A DNA stretch of 64,000 nucleotides, taken from Zygosaccharomyces rouxii. Lineage: Eukaryota; Ascomycota; Saccharomycetes; Saccharomycetales; Saccharomycetaceae. The notes beneath the pieces were generated by a model. The model was not told where the DNA came from. It saw only the letters and a program-made list of their open reading frames with translations, and did not search any database. Below, piece by piece: positions 1 through 9,614 of the stretch. Every line of letters starts with the position of its first letter. Position 1 is the first letter of the stretch. Made by a program: the position numbers and the translations under genes. The DNA lies in NCBI RefSeq assembly GCF_000026365.1, contig NC_012992.1:682001-746000 (forward strand), given 5' to 3'.

Positions 1-1
1 C

Positions 2-2683
2 GAAATTGAGGCCCTTTACGATGATAGTAACTTCCCTGATCGTCAGATGGCGGGTCTTGTTGCATCAAAGGTCTACTACAACTTAGGTGAATACGAATCT
101 GCAGTAAAGTTTGCCCTGGCTGCTGGTGATCGCTTTAATATCGAAGACAGATCACAGTACGTGGAGAGCATTGTCTCAAAAAGTATCGAGATGTACATCA
201 AGCAATCTGCTGATAATTTTGAATCCAAAGGCCATAAACAGTTTATTGATCCTAAATTAACCGCCATATTCGAAAGAATGATTCAAAAGTGTATTGCTGC
301 ATCCGAATTTAGATTGGCACTTGGAATTTCGTTAGAGGCATTCAGATTAGATCTCGTGGAACAAATTTTGAAATCTAGGTTGGAGAATGATTCAGAGGCC
401 AATGCTCTCAAATTGATTAACTACGTTCTTACAGCAACCATCACAGTATTGGATAACTCTGTGTTTAGAAAGACTATTCTAAATTCCCTTTTCAACATTT
501 TGATGTCGATGAAATCTGCAGACTATTTCACAGTTTCTAAGGTCGTGGTCAATTTAAACAATCCTCAATTGGGTATTCAACTTTTCGAAAAATTGAACAG
601 CAGCGAGAACATCGAAGTTTCTTATCAAATTGCCTTTGATCTAGTTTCCTCTGGTTCACAAGAATTATTAGAAACTTTAGTGGTTGAATTGGAGAAAAGA
701 AATTTTGATTCAAGATTATTGGAAATTCTTTCAGGTCTACCGACATGCGATTATCACAATACCTTTTTACTGAATAACAGTAACATCGATGTTGGTTTGC
801 TGAACAAATCTAAATCTTGCCTAGACGGTAAGTTCTCACTTTTCCACACGGCAGTCAGTGTGGCTAACGGATTCATGCATGCAGGTACTACAGACAACTC
901 ATTTATCAAGGCCAATTTATCCTGGTTGGGCAAAGCTCAGAATTGGGCTAAATTTACAGCCACCGCTTCCCTTGGTGTTATTCATAAAGGTAATATTTCA
1001 GAAGGTAAAAAAGTTATGGCACCTTACTTACCAGGTAGCCGTGCATCTTCTCGTTACATCAAAGGTGGTTCTCTATATGGTCTTGGATTGATCTACGCTG
1101 GTTTCGGTAGGGATATTATCGGTTACTTAAAATCTCACATCGTGGAAAACAGTTCCGCTACAGGTGATGAAGATATCGATGTGCTGCTACACGGTGCATC
1201 TCTAGGTGTTGGTTTAGCGGCCATGGGTTCTTCTAGTACGGAGATTTACGAGGCATTGAAAGAAGTCCTGTACAACGATTCTGCCGTCTCTGGTATGGCA
1301 GCTGCTCTAGGTATGGGGTTAACAATGTTGGGTACTGGTGATGAATCTGCTGTACACGACATGTTTACATATGCGCAGGAAACTCAACACGGTGATATTT
1401 CTAGAGGTCTAGCTGTTGGGTTGGCTCTCATAAACTATGGTCGTCAAGAATTGGCACAAGGTTTGATCGACGATATGTTTGCAAACGAAAACCCTATCCT
1501 GCGTTATGGTGGTGCTTACACTATTGCACTAGCTTATGCTGGTACCGGTAACAACACGGCAGTCAAGAAATTGTTGCATGTTGCTGTGTCAGATTCTAGT
1601 GACGATGTGAGAAGAGCCGCTGTTATTGCACTTGGGTTTGTCCTCTTGCGTGATTACACTACAGTGCCAAGAATAGTTCAACTATTGTCTAAATCTCACA
1701 ATGCCCACGTTCGTTGTGGTACAGCATTTGCACTAGGTATTGCATGCGCTGGTAGAGCTCTACCTTCTGCCGTTGATGTCTTAGAACCTTTGACGAAAGA
1801 TTCTGTCGACTTTGTTCGTCAAGCTGCCATGATTGCCTTGTCGATGGTTTTAATCCAACAAACAGATAAATTAAACCCTAAGGTTGCCGATATCAATCAA
1901 AACTTTTTGAACGTTGTGACAAACAAACACCAGGAAGGTTTAGCCAAGTTTGGTGCATGCGTGGCACAAGGTATCATGAACGCTGGTGGTCGTAATGTGA
2001 CCATCCATCTAGAAAATATGGAAATGGGTACCTTGGATACCAGGTCCATCGTTGGTTTGGCTATGTTTTCTCAATTCTGGTACTGGTTCCCACTTTCTCA
2101 CTTCTTATCACTTTCATTTACACCAACCACCGTTATTGGCGTTCGTGGAAATGACTTAGCGATCCCCAAATTTGAATTCAATTGTCATGCTAAGCAAGAA
2201 CTCTTTTCCTATCCAAAGATGTATGAAGAGGACTCTGGAAAAGAAGTGGAAAAGGTGGCGACTGCAGTGCTTTCCACAACTGCGAGAGCAAAGGCAAGAG
2301 CAAAGAAATCGAAAAAGGATAAAGATAGTGAAGATGATGAAAAGCCAACTGAATCCGAAGACAAAGAGACGCCAGCAAAGGACGAAGAACCTAAGGATAA
2401 GGATGAAGAGACCTCCAAGGTAAAGTATTCCTCAAAACCTTACAAAGTTGAAAATATGACACGTGTTTTACCACAGCAAGCAAGGTACATTTCTTTCAAA
2501 GATGATCGTTTTGCGCCAGTCCGTAAATACAAGGGCAGTACTGGTGTAATTGTATTAACAGATAATAAATCTGATGAACCTGTGGGATTAATCGAAACCG
2601 TCAGACAAAGTAAAGATGTGAATGCACCATTACCAACGCCATTTAAGGTTGACGATGAACTCGATTACTCTAGGATAAAATAA
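2..2683 (+). CDS. RPN2: 26S proteasome regulatory subunit Rpn2, 5' truncated by window edge
   Basis: Scaffold subunit of the 19S regulatory particle base, which recognises and threads ubiquitinated proteins into the proteasome. The reading frame is open from base 2 (EIEALYDDSNFPDRQ) through the ATG at 47, and this upstream peptide matches family sequence. The gene therefore starts outside the window, with roughly 45 residues missing, and ATG 47 is internal. 893 residues are visible. The central part carries the alanine/glycine-rich PC (proteasome/cyclosome) repeats, for example GGAYTIALAYAGTG and CGTAFALGIACAG. A Lys/Glu-rich low-complexity stretch follows near residues 760-810, then the conserved C-terminal segment ending in LPTPFKVDDELDYSRIK. 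Known from S. cerevisiae as YIL075C. It is convergent with UTP7. Confidence 0.97.
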   Translation, partial: EIEALYDDSNFPDRQMAGLVASKVYYNLGEYESAVKFALAAGDRFNIEDRSQYVESIVSKSIEMYIKQSADNFESKGHKQFIDPKLTAIFERMIQKCIAASEFRLALGISLEAFRLDLVEQILKSRLENDSEANALKLINYVLTATITVLDNSVFRKTILNSLFNILMSMKSADYFTVSKVVVNLNNPQLGIQLFEKLNSSENIEVSYQIAFDLVSSGSQELLETLVVELEKRNFDSRLLEILSGLPTCDYHNTFLLNNSNIDVGLLNKSKSCLDGKFSLFHTAVSVANGFMHAGTTDNSFIKANLSWLGKAQNWAKFTATASLGVIHKGNISEGKKVMAPYLPGSRASSRYIKGGSLYGLGLIYAGFGRDIIGYLKSHIVENSSATGDEDIDVLLHGASLGVGLAAMGSSSTEIYEALKEVLYNDSAVSGMAAALGMGLTMLGTGDESAVHDMFTYAQETQHGDISRGLAVGLALINYGRQELAQGLIDDMFANENPILRYGGAYTIALAYAGTGNNTAVKKLLHVAVSDSSDDVRRAAVIALGFVLLRDYTTVPRIVQLLSKSHNAHVRCGTAFALGIACAGRALPSAVDVLEPLTKDSVDFVRQAAMIALSMVLIQQTDKLNPKVADINQNFLNVVTNKHQEGLAKFGACVAQGIMNAGGRNVTIHLENMEMGTLDTRSIVGLAMFSQFWYWFPLSHFLSLSFTPTTVIGVRGNDLAIPKFEFNCHAKQELFSYPKMYEEDSGKEVEKVATAVLSTTARAKARAKKSKKDKDSEDDEKPTESEDKETPAKDEEPKDKDEETSKVKYSSKPYKVENMTRVLPQQARYISFKDDRFAPVRKYKGSTGVIVLTDNKSDEPVGLIETVRQSKDVNAPLPTPFKVDDELDYSRIK

Positions 2684-2808
2684 AATTTGGACTTGTGGTC
2701 ACTTGTCATATAAATCATGAAAAACCAAGTTATAAAGACGAAAAGTAATTTAACTGTTATGTATTAAATGAGCTTAGGGAAAATGCAAGTCTTGTTTGAT
2801 TTTGAAAC

Positions 2809-2817
2809 TAATTTACA
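2809..2817 (-). promoter_or_regulatory. Puf4-type motif in UTP7 3' UTR
   Basis: On the minus strand the sequence is TGTAAATTA, which fits the Puf4 consensus TGTAHANTA. It lies 44 nt after the UTP7 stop codon. Puf4 is known to bind many ribosome-biogenesis mRNAs in S. cerevisiae; use here is inferred from the match. Confidence 0.4.
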
Positions 2818-2861
2818 ATAAATTAATGTATATAATGTCTTCTACTTTCTTCTTTTTTGCA

Positions 2862-4514
2862 TTAACCAAATCTGCTTAAAGCTTGGTCTACGGCGTCGGT
2901 AGGTTCTTCCATATAATCTTCACCATTACTTTCAGCCTTTCTTTTCCTTGCCCCCTTCTCCTTATCTAATTGTTTCTGTACTCTTAGTTTTCTTTCATCA
3001 ATAACATTTTGAGTCTTCTTACGTAGGAATCCACGAAGACCTGAATTTTTACCCCTAACATCAGGGTTAACTTCTGGAATATCTTTTTGATTCTTATTTT
3101 TATCCAGAGACTCATTTGTTATCTCTGCCAAATCCTTAGCGGTTAATCTAACACTAGATGCACGATTATCCACGGTACCGATGACATTTGGATCCAAAGT
3201 AATCGAATCTGCTGGCAATTTGTTAAGCAATGTCCTGACTTCTTGTTCTTGTCTTTGTTTCTTAGTCTCATAAGGATTGATTTCTAATGCATCGTAGTTA
3301 GCTTCACCCGCACCTGGGATGATTAAATTGGTGACACCGGTACCATGACCTACACCAAGCAAATCTTCGAATGGGACAAATTTCATATTATCCACCTTAT
3401 TACCAGCGAATAGATGTTGCATGTAGGGTGTGTTTCTTGAGGAAAGACCTCTCTTGGATCCAAAGCATGGTTTTGCATCTGAACTAGCGCTAAGGGCGTC
3501 CTTCCACAGTGTAACATGAGGACCGCGAGACACCGCTAGTAAACCAGAATCTGAAATTGTCACATTACTAGCAGGAGTAGGGAGGTTTTTTACCGTATGC
3601 AATTCCTTAAAATTTCTTATATCCCAAATCTTCATCGACTTATCAGTTCCGGTTGTAACCATGTAATGACCACTACGATCGATAGCTAAATCTGTCACGG
3701 GTCCCCTTGCGGTCAATAATTTCACCAAGGGCTCAGGCATCGATGGTGACCATAGAGAAACGGTACCATTATTGTGTCCCAGATGAACTATAGCGTTCCA
3801 TGGATTTTGGGCCATGGCTGTCGTAGGACCAGCTTTGGTGGAGGCTTCAGAGACTAATTGACCGGTAGACACATCTTGATATTTGAGCCAACCGGTTTCA
3901 CCAGCTGTTGCCAATAGATAGTGATATGGTAGAAATTCCAAATGTCTTGCTTCGATGTGTTGTTTCAATCTATGCAGTTCAATACCTTCGTGATCATAGA
4001 TAAAAGTATACTTCTTTTGAGCTACGGCAAAAAACTGTTCATTTTGCAAATAAGTAGCAGCATGACATGTTTCATTTAAGTTTAATTCTGCTCTTAGCTG
4101 GCCCTTCCTCCAATCCATTGACGCTACATGGCCTTTACGTCCCGATATGAGAAGATGTGTACCATTCCTACTGTAATCTACTGAATAAGGTCCAAATTCC
4201 TTTAACGAAAGATCTAAGGCCTTGTTGGCAGTCGTCACATCAACACTGTCCCGTATATCGGATTGCCTAACCTTAAATGTCTTTTCCATTTCATCTTCAG
4301 CCTCCAAGAAACCCGTAGATTCAGGTAGCAGGTACTCAGTAGCAGCTGCAGAGGAAACTGCATCCTTATACTGATCATCGATCCTCTTGAGACCTGCCTT
4401 TAACTTCTTATCCTTACTTCTCTTCTTAGTTTTGGACACATTATTTATAGGCCTCTCAAACTTGTTCTGATTCTCTCTTTGCCTGAAGGTATTTTTTGAG
4501 TTCGAGCTACTCAT
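2862..4514 (-). CDS. UTP7: U3 snoRNP / small-subunit processome WD-repeat protein Utp7
   Basis: Nucleolar component of the SSU processome needed for 18S rRNA maturation. 550 residues, close to the family length of about 554. A lysine-rich N-terminus (KTKKRSKDKKLKAGLKR) is followed by WD40-type repeats over roughly residues 110-400, such as GHYMVTTGTDKSMKIWDIRNF. The conserved C-terminal extension carries GVGHGTGVTNLIIPGAGE and a basic tail. The start is the ATG at 4514. A PAC element lies about 85 bp upstream, and a Puf4-like site lies in the 3' UTR, both fitting a ribosome-biogenesis gene. Corresponds to S. cerevisiae YER082C. Confidence 0.96.
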   Translation of the reverse strand: MSSSNSKNTFRQRENQNKFERPINNVSKTKKRSKDKKLKAGLKRIDDQYKDAVSSAAATEYLLPESTGFLEAEDEMEKTFKVRQSDIRDSVDVTTANKALDLSLKEFGPYSVDYSRNGTHLLISGRKGHVASMDWRKGQLRAELNLNETCHAATYLQNEQFFAVAQKKYTFIYDHEGIELHRLKQHIEARHLEFLPYHYLLATAGETGWLKYQDVSTGQLVSEASTKAGPTTAMAQNPWNAIVHLGHNNGTVSLWSPSMPEPLVKLLTARGPVTDLAIDRSGHYMVTTGTDKSMKIWDIRNFKELHTVKNLPTPASNVTISDSGLLAVSRGPHVTLWKDALSASSDAKPCFGSKRGLSSRNTPYMQHLFAGNKVDNMKFVPFEDLLGVGHGTGVTNLIIPGAGEANYDALEINPYETKKQRQEQEVRTLLNKLPADSITLDPNVIGTVDNRASSVRLTAKDLAEITNESLDKNKNQKDIPEVNPDVRGKNSGLRGFLRKKTQNVIDERKLRVQKQLDKEKGARKRKAESNGEDYMEEPTDAVDQALSRFG

Positions 4515-4597
4515 TGCAACAAATTTTAGCCACTGTAGAGTTCTCTATATTCAACTATAGCTTATTCCTTTTGAACTTATCGAAGTGATGAGATGAG

Positions 4598-4605
4598 CTC
4601 ATCGC
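4598..4605 (-). promoter_or_regulatory. PAC element upstream of UTP7
   Basis: GCGATGAG on the minus strand, the core of the PAC box bound by Dot6/Tod6, lies about 85 bp before the UTP7 ATG. A long T/A-rich tract (4609-4632) follows directly. PAC is the hallmark of ribosome-biogenesis promoters, which fits UTP7. Confidence 0.65.
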
Positions 4606-4682
4606 ATCAAATTTTATTTTATTTTTTTTTCAAGTGAAAAAGTTGAAAAAGTGATGAGAACAATGAACTACTATAAGAAGAG

Positions 4683-4865
4683 ATGAGTCAAGATGACAAT
4701 TGGGCGATCATTTTAACATCATACCATTCTTCCGAATGTGCTGATGAATTTTACGTAAAATTCTGCGAGTACAGCTTTTCCCCGGTCTCAAATGACTACT
4801 CTATGGTAGACTTATGTACTTATGAATCTTGGCCTCGAGATGAAATCGAAAAATGGTACTCTTAA
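4683..4865 (+). CDS. hypothetical 60-residue ORF between UTP7 and URA9
   Basis: An ATG-initiated ORF of 60 codons in the UTP7-URA9 gap, beginning MSQDDNWAIILTSYHSSECA and ending EIEKWYS. I do not recognise it. It is acidic, rich in Ser, Tyr and Cys, and has no membrane segment or known motif. It lies 168 bp from the UTP7 start in a divergent arrangement and could share that promoter. It may be a real small gene, a remnant, or a chance ORF; no GT-AG intron joining it to a further exon was evident. Confidence 0.25.
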   Translation: MSQDDNWAIILTSYHSSECADEFYVKFCEYSFSPVSNDYSMVDLCTYESWPRDEIEKWYS

Positions 4866-5211
4866 GCATCAAAATTAGTCGGATTGGTGTGTTTTGTGGT
4901 AGCATAATCATACCAGTTAGATTTATGATGATACGAATGCGTTTCCCACCCGATATATAACTTGGTGCGATGACCTTGACGACCATCCTACAGGGTTGCT
5001 TGGAAGTGCCTTCCGCATTGATACTGGAACAACAAGGTCGTCTTATCTTATACCACTATAGCCAGATGTCAATACTTGAATCATGAGCTTTGATTACGTC
5101 TCTTTGAAATCTTTGTAATTGATCATTGAAATATAGAAGTGATAAAAGTGCGCACAACTTTGCACAACTCTTTCACACTCCCACTTGGCAAGAATAGCAC
5201 AAGAAGCAACC
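4866..5211. other. intergenic stretch upstream of URA9
   Basis: About 350 bp holding the presumed URA9 promoter. No Ppr1-type inverted CGG site, tRNA, repeat or convincing ORF was seen. A minus-strand ORF of 61 codons (4801-4986) overlaps the 60-codon ORF and has no coding character. Confidence 0.5.
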
Positions 5212-6528
5212 ATGTTTGCCAGAAACTGCCTTCAACTAGCAACTAGAAGGTCTTTTGTGACAAATACTCGTCGTCAAGTGCTTAAATCTAGTATTTTACC
5301 CAGTGGATTAGTATGGACCGTCAGTTTATTAGGTGCGAGCGCATTTTACTTCTATGCCATGAATTCGAGATCTGCTATTCATGAATACGTGATATGTCCA
5401 ATTTTTAGATTAATTACACCTGATCCTGAAGATGGCCACAATCTAGGTATTTGGTGCTTGAAATGGAAACTAGCACCAAGATTGTTCTTTGACAACGACC
5501 CTGAATCTCTTCACATTGATGTATTTGGTAAAAAATTGAGCAACCCAATTGGATGTGCTGCTGGACTTGATAAGAATGCTGAAGCAATCGACGGTATTAT
5601 GCCAGGTGGATTTGGTTACATGGAAGTTGGAACCGTAACACCATTACCTCAACCTGGTAATCCAAAGCCAAGGTTCTTTAGATTACCACTAGACGAAGCT
5701 GTTATCAACAGATATGGGTTCAATTCTGGAGGTCATGATACTGTCTATGAGAACTTATCCAAACGTGTAAAAAGTTATATGAGCTCTTATTTTACTGACA
5801 AGAAAGCCGTTGAGAACTTATCTCTTTATAAGAACAAACTGCTAGCGGTCAACTTGGGTAAGAATAAAACAGGCGATGAATTCGCGGATTATTTGAAAGG
5901 TGTGGAAAAATTTCAATCCCTGGCTGATGCTCTTGTTATCAACGTTTCTTCACCCAATACACCAGGTCTAAGAGATTTACAGGCCGAGAGTAAATTGACC
6001 ACTCTTTTATCTCAGATTGTTACCAAGAGGGATTCTCTTGTAGGTCAAGGCAATGCATTGGGTCAAAATTCTCACAAACCCCCTATTTTGGTTAAGATTG
6101 CACCTGATTTGAATGATGAAGCCTTAAAATCAGTTGTAGAATCAGCCAAGAACTCACAAATTGATGGTATTGTGGTTTCTAACACTACCATTCAAAGACC
6201 TGACACTCTAATCACTCAAAATGAAAGCTTGAAGAACCAAACTGGTGGTCTTTCAGGGAAACCTTTAAAACCATTATCTTTGAAAGCATTGAAAAATGTT
6301 GCCAAGTATGCAAAGGGTTCCAACCTAGTTCTTGTTGGTTGTGGTGGTATTTCAACTGGTAAAGATGCACTTGAATTTGGTAAAGCTGGTGCATCTTTTG
6401 TTCAATTGTACACTGCGTATGCTTACAGGGGTCCAGGCCTTGTAGCCAAGATTAAAGATGAATTGGCAGATGAATTGAAGAAGGAAAACAAGACATGGAC
6501 CCAAATCATTGGTGAGGATGTCAAATAA
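5212..6528 (+). CDS. URA9: mitochondrial (class 2) dihydroorotate dehydrogenase
   Basis: Oxidises dihydroorotate to orotate in pyrimidine synthesis, passing electrons to ubiquinone at the inner mitochondrial membrane. 438 residues from ATG 5212. The frame runs 27 bp further upstream only to a TTG. The N-terminus has a basic presequence ([16 protein letters not shown]) and one hydrophobic segment near residues 30-52, then the FMN-binding barrel with [12 protein letters not shown], the class 2 catalytic serine segment [14 protein letters not shown], and [21 protein letters not shown]. cerevisiae lacks this enzyme and uses the cytosolic, fumarate-linked Ura1 instead. Lachancea and Kluyveromyces species carry URA9. 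Its stop lies only 25 bp from that of convergent GET2. Confidence 0.93.
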   Translation: MFARNCLQLATRRSFVTNTRRQVLKSSILPSGLVWTVSLLGASAFYFYAMNSRSAIHEYVICPIFRLITPDPEDGHNLGIWCLKWKLAPRLFFDNDPESLHIDVFGKKLSNPIGCAAGLDKNAEAIDGIMPGGFGYMEVGTVTPLPQPGNPKPRFFRLPLDEAVINRYGFNSGGHDTVYENLSKRVKSYMSSYFTDKKAVENLSLYKNKLLAVNLGKNKTGDEFADYLKGVEKFQSLADALVINVSSPNTPGLRDLQAESKLTTLLSQIVTKRDSLVGQGNALGQNSHKPPILVKIAPDLNDEALKSVVESAKNSQIDGIVVSNTTIQRPDTLITQNESLKNQTGGLSGKPLKPLSLKALKNVAKYAKGSNLVLVGCGGISTGKDALEFGKAGASFVQLYTAYAYRGPGLVAKIKDELADELKKENKTWTQIIGEDVK

Positions 6529-6553
6529 GATTAAAAAGATGGAGTAAGATAAA

Positions 6554-7354
6554 TTATATATGAGTAAATATTCCCAGTACGACAAGTACAAAACATATAT
6601 CTGTAATTAACATTGACACAACGTCCCAATACTGTAATAAAGTGAAAAGACGTGATTTCAAATTTTTCTGTTGAGGTGCTTGATCAGGAATTAATGAGAT
6701 TAATTTGGCAATCATACTACCATGCATCATTGTATTCACACTAGTGCCCTTTTCAATTGATTGCAATCTCTTGTAGTATATGGAAGTAGCCACGATTTCA
6801 AATCCCATCAATACAGAGAAGAAATTGGAAGAATCCATAAGCCCAAATGGTAACGACAAAGGCACATCGTGTGTAACCACATACATGTAAGGCAGTAATA
6901 CTATCCATTTTATGATGATAGACCATGCTTTCAATCTATTGACCAAATAATTGTGGTAATCTAACATAGATTGATCAACAGGTGCCGGTGGTGTTCCCAA
7001 CGTAGGTGGTGTTCCATTCTTTGCATCACCGCCAGTCATTGATTGAAGCATTGACATCAAATCTGGTGGTGCTTCACTGCCCTCTTGGCGATCTTGCTCT
7101 GCCAGCTGTTTGAGGAGTGATACTTGTGGATTGTTATCAGTGGTAGATTGGTTATTTCCAGCTTCATTCTGTCTGGTGTTGATAGCTGCTTCTGGAGTCC
7201 TTTCTCTTTGGTCCAGTGTGGATTCAGTGCTCATGAGGCTGTCAGCCTGACCGGTGATTTTATTCAATCTATTGGTTCCGCCACCACTGCCGAACTTCTT
7301 CTGTCTTCTCTCCTTAAGGATTCGACGCTTCTCAGCATCACTTAATTCACTCAT
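6554..7354 (-). CDS. GET2: GET complex receptor subunit Get2
   Basis: ER membrane receptor that, with Get1, takes tail-anchored proteins from the Get3 ATPase and inserts them. 266 residues (family about 285). The cytosolic N-terminus holds the conserved basic helix that docks Get3 ([15 protein letters not shown], residues 7-21), followed by a Gln/Ser/Asn-rich linker. Hydrophobic segments in the C-terminal half include [16 protein letters not shown] and a final one near residues 245-264. The ATG at 7354 is well supported because the docking helix immediately follows. Corresponds to YER083C. Confidence 0.92.
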
Positions 7355-7487
7355 GGCGATCTGTGCTAACTTGTAATTGGACCTCTTTGTTGTATGAAGT
7401 GTTGTAGTGAGATGATAACCTTTTCAACTACACTCGCGAGGGAACTAACTAATTATAAGAGACATGCGTACATACATATATAAATTT

Positions 7488-8375
7488 CTATGAGCTGTAT
7501 TTGGCTACCACTTCATCGAATTTTGCCGTGGCTTCCTTGTGTTGTTTAACATAAGAATTCTCAGGTGCTTCTTGCACCAACTGTTGCCTTAGTTGATCCA
7601 CATCTTCATTACCTTGAGCGATAAATAATGAAATTTTACTAGCCAAAAGGTGTTGTTTGTACTGTTGAGCCACCTGTTTTTGTTCTACACTGTAGTATTC
7701 AGATTCCAATGTTTCTAAGATGGATTGGGCTTCTGGTAGATTCCCAAGTTGCAAATGTACGTTCAGTAGACCCAATTGAGTCTTCCAAGTGGGAAAAGTT
7801 TGGGACAATTCTTCAAAGTAGTAAAAGTTAGATCTGGCAGTTTCTTGATTCGTTGCAAATTTAACGTAGGATTCCGCTAGGGAGATGACAATTTCATCTT
7901 CGCTGGAAATGCTATCTTCATTTGCAGCGTTATAATTTTGCAACATGGTTTGAGCTGTCGATGTTTGGCCGTTTAATAATGCTACTTGCACAGCAAGTAG
8001 TAATAGTTCAGATGTCCCAACTTGTTCATCGTTATCAATACCCTGAACACATGTCATCAAAGATTCCTCGAATTGACCCAAGATGGCTTCACCAGATGCC
8101 AATACATACAACTCGAATGGGGAACCGGTTTCCTTTGAGATTTGGTTTGACAATTTATTCAAATCTCTAGTCTGCAAAAACTCGTAATATGCTGCAAATG
8201 CTTGTTCCAATGGTGTTGATGTACTCTGAGGCTCGAACTGACCCAATTCAATCTGAGATTGAGATTTGTAGAACACTAACGTGTCATCACTAACTTTGTT
8301 AAACTTGCTGATCTCTTGCAATGATTGGGTAAAATCACCAGCGTAGTAATTCTGCTTGATAGTGAAATAATTCAT
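7488..8375 (-). CDS. SEC28: coatomer epsilon subunit Sec28
   Basis: Epsilon-COP, a TPR-like helical subunit of the COPI coat that stabilises alpha-COP in Golgi-to-ER traffic. 295 residues from the ATG at 8375 (MNYFTIKQNYYAGDF), equal to the family length of about 296. The frame continues five codons upstream to a TTG only, so 8375 is preferred. Characteristic segments are ELYVLASGEAILGQ, GTSELLLLAVQVALLNG and FYYFEELSQTFPTWKTQL. Corresponds to YIL076W. It is divergent from RCI37, with 194 bp between the starts. Confidence 0.95.
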   Translation of the reverse strand: MNYFTIKQNYYAGDFTQSLQEISKFNKVSDDTLVFYKSQSQIELGQFEPQSTSTPLEQAFAAYYEFLQTRDLNKLSNQISKETGSPFELYVLASGEAILGQFEESLMTCVQGIDNDEQVGTSELLLLAVQVALLNGQTSTAQTMLQNYNAANEDSISSEDEIVISLAESYVKFATNQETARSNFYYFEELSQTFPTWKTQLGLLNVHLQLGNLPEAQSILETLESEYYSVEQKQVAQQYKQHLLASKISLFIAQGNEDVDQLRQQLVQEAPENSYVKQHKEATAKFDEVVAKYSS

Positions 8376-8569
8376 CCTAATGACGTGCAATGGATCTAGT
8401 TGCGCCTAATGGGATTTTCTTTTGTCTTCTTTCCAAGCTTGTTTATATTAGTAGTTTAAATTGTTGATATGATGCCTCTTCCAATTGGAAGACAAATATC
8501 GATAACAACTAAGGAGGTGATAAAGGTAAAACAAGGAACAGTTGACAGATATTAATAAACCCTTTCATC

Positions 8570-9511
8570 ATGTCAATGAATGAGGATGCAAAGAGGAGAA
8601 CAGAGATGGTGAACATGTCGAAGCAGCCTTGGTTTAACGCTGCCTATAAGGCTGCATTGACATTTTATGAAAAGGACAGTCAGTTGGATTCCAAGGATAG
8701 ATTAGAGTTATCGAAGACATACAAAAGCATTGCTACTGCTCAGTTGTATGGTGGATGGCTAGGGTTCTCAGCATCCTTCTTAACACCATTTTTCTGGCAG
8801 TTTTACAAGACAAACAGTATTAAGGGAGTTAAAGTACCTCGCAATTTTATTCTGAGTATACTGGTAATGATGGGCAGTTCACACTTTTCAAGTAATTATG
8901 CTTATAAGAAGAAATTAAATGAGTTGAATCCCACTGGAACCTTCCAAAATAGCAATCTTTATGGTGATGATTTGGGCAGCGAAACTGATCAACCTGCTAA
9001 GAGTAATGCTCAGAGACAGTGGGAAATGATGCAAGTTTTACGCAATGGTGGCTCTACTAAATGGGCAGCTTACTTTTACTTGACTTTTCAAAACCCAGAG
9101 AGACGTCTGCCTGATCCTAAGGTGAAATTTAATGAAATGATTCAGGGCCAAGGGCAAATGAGACCAGGTGGGCTCTTACAAAACAGAGATATACTGGGGT
9201 TGTATACAGGACCTGAAGCTGAAAGGAGACGTAGAGAAGGAATTACTGAGGGAAAACAGCAGGAGCAACCATCTAAATCATCCTGGGATTCTATTCGTGA
9301 GGAGAACGGTGTGCCTGGTGGAGCTTCGTCATCTAATGGATTAGGATCTTCTTGGAACAAGCTAAGGGAGGGCAATTTTTCACAGGAAAAGCCACGGGAT
9401 GAGCAAGAATTTTCTAACGATGAAAGTGATCCTTTTGCTGTCGTAGATCATCCATCTCAATCAGAATTTGATACGATGCTTGAGCGGGAAAGAAGAGGTG
9501 GCGAGGATTGA
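8570..9511 (+). CDS. RCI37: mitochondrial protein of the YIL077C family
   Basis: Orthologue of S. cerevisiae YIL077C, a mitochondrial protein reported to associate with respiratory chain complexes; its molecular function is not established. 313 residues (family about 320). The N-terminal part (residues 1-130) is the conserved region: TAQLYGGWLGFSASFLTPFFWQFY and LSILVMMGSSHFSSNYAYKKKL contain two hydrophobic stretches that could be membrane segments. The C-terminal half is polar and low complexity (Gly/Ser/Glu/Arg). The start at MSMNEDAKRR follows the sequence cctttcatc. The 3' end faces THS1 with about 100 bp between. Confidence 0.85.
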   Translation: MSMNEDAKRRTEMVNMSKQPWFNAAYKAALTFYEKDSQLDSKDRLELSKTYKSIATAQLYGGWLGFSASFLTPFFWQFYKTNSIKGVKVPRNFILSILVMMGSSHFSSNYAYKKKLNELNPTGTFQNSNLYGDDLGSETDQPAKSNAQRQWEMMQVLRNGGSTKWAAYFYLTFQNPERRLPDPKVKFNEMIQGQGQMRPGGLLQNRDILGLYTGPEAERRRREGITEGKQQEQPSKSSWDSIREENGVPGGASSSNGLGSSWNKLREGNFSQEKPRDEQEFSNDESDPFAVVDHPSQSEFDTMLERERRGGED

Positions 9512-9614
9512 TTACGACTAATGACATCTACTTATGACAAGAGCTAGCAATAACAGTTTAATCTTATTCAAAATACTTTATTCAATTATATAATACGGAA
9601 GGATTGTATTTAGT

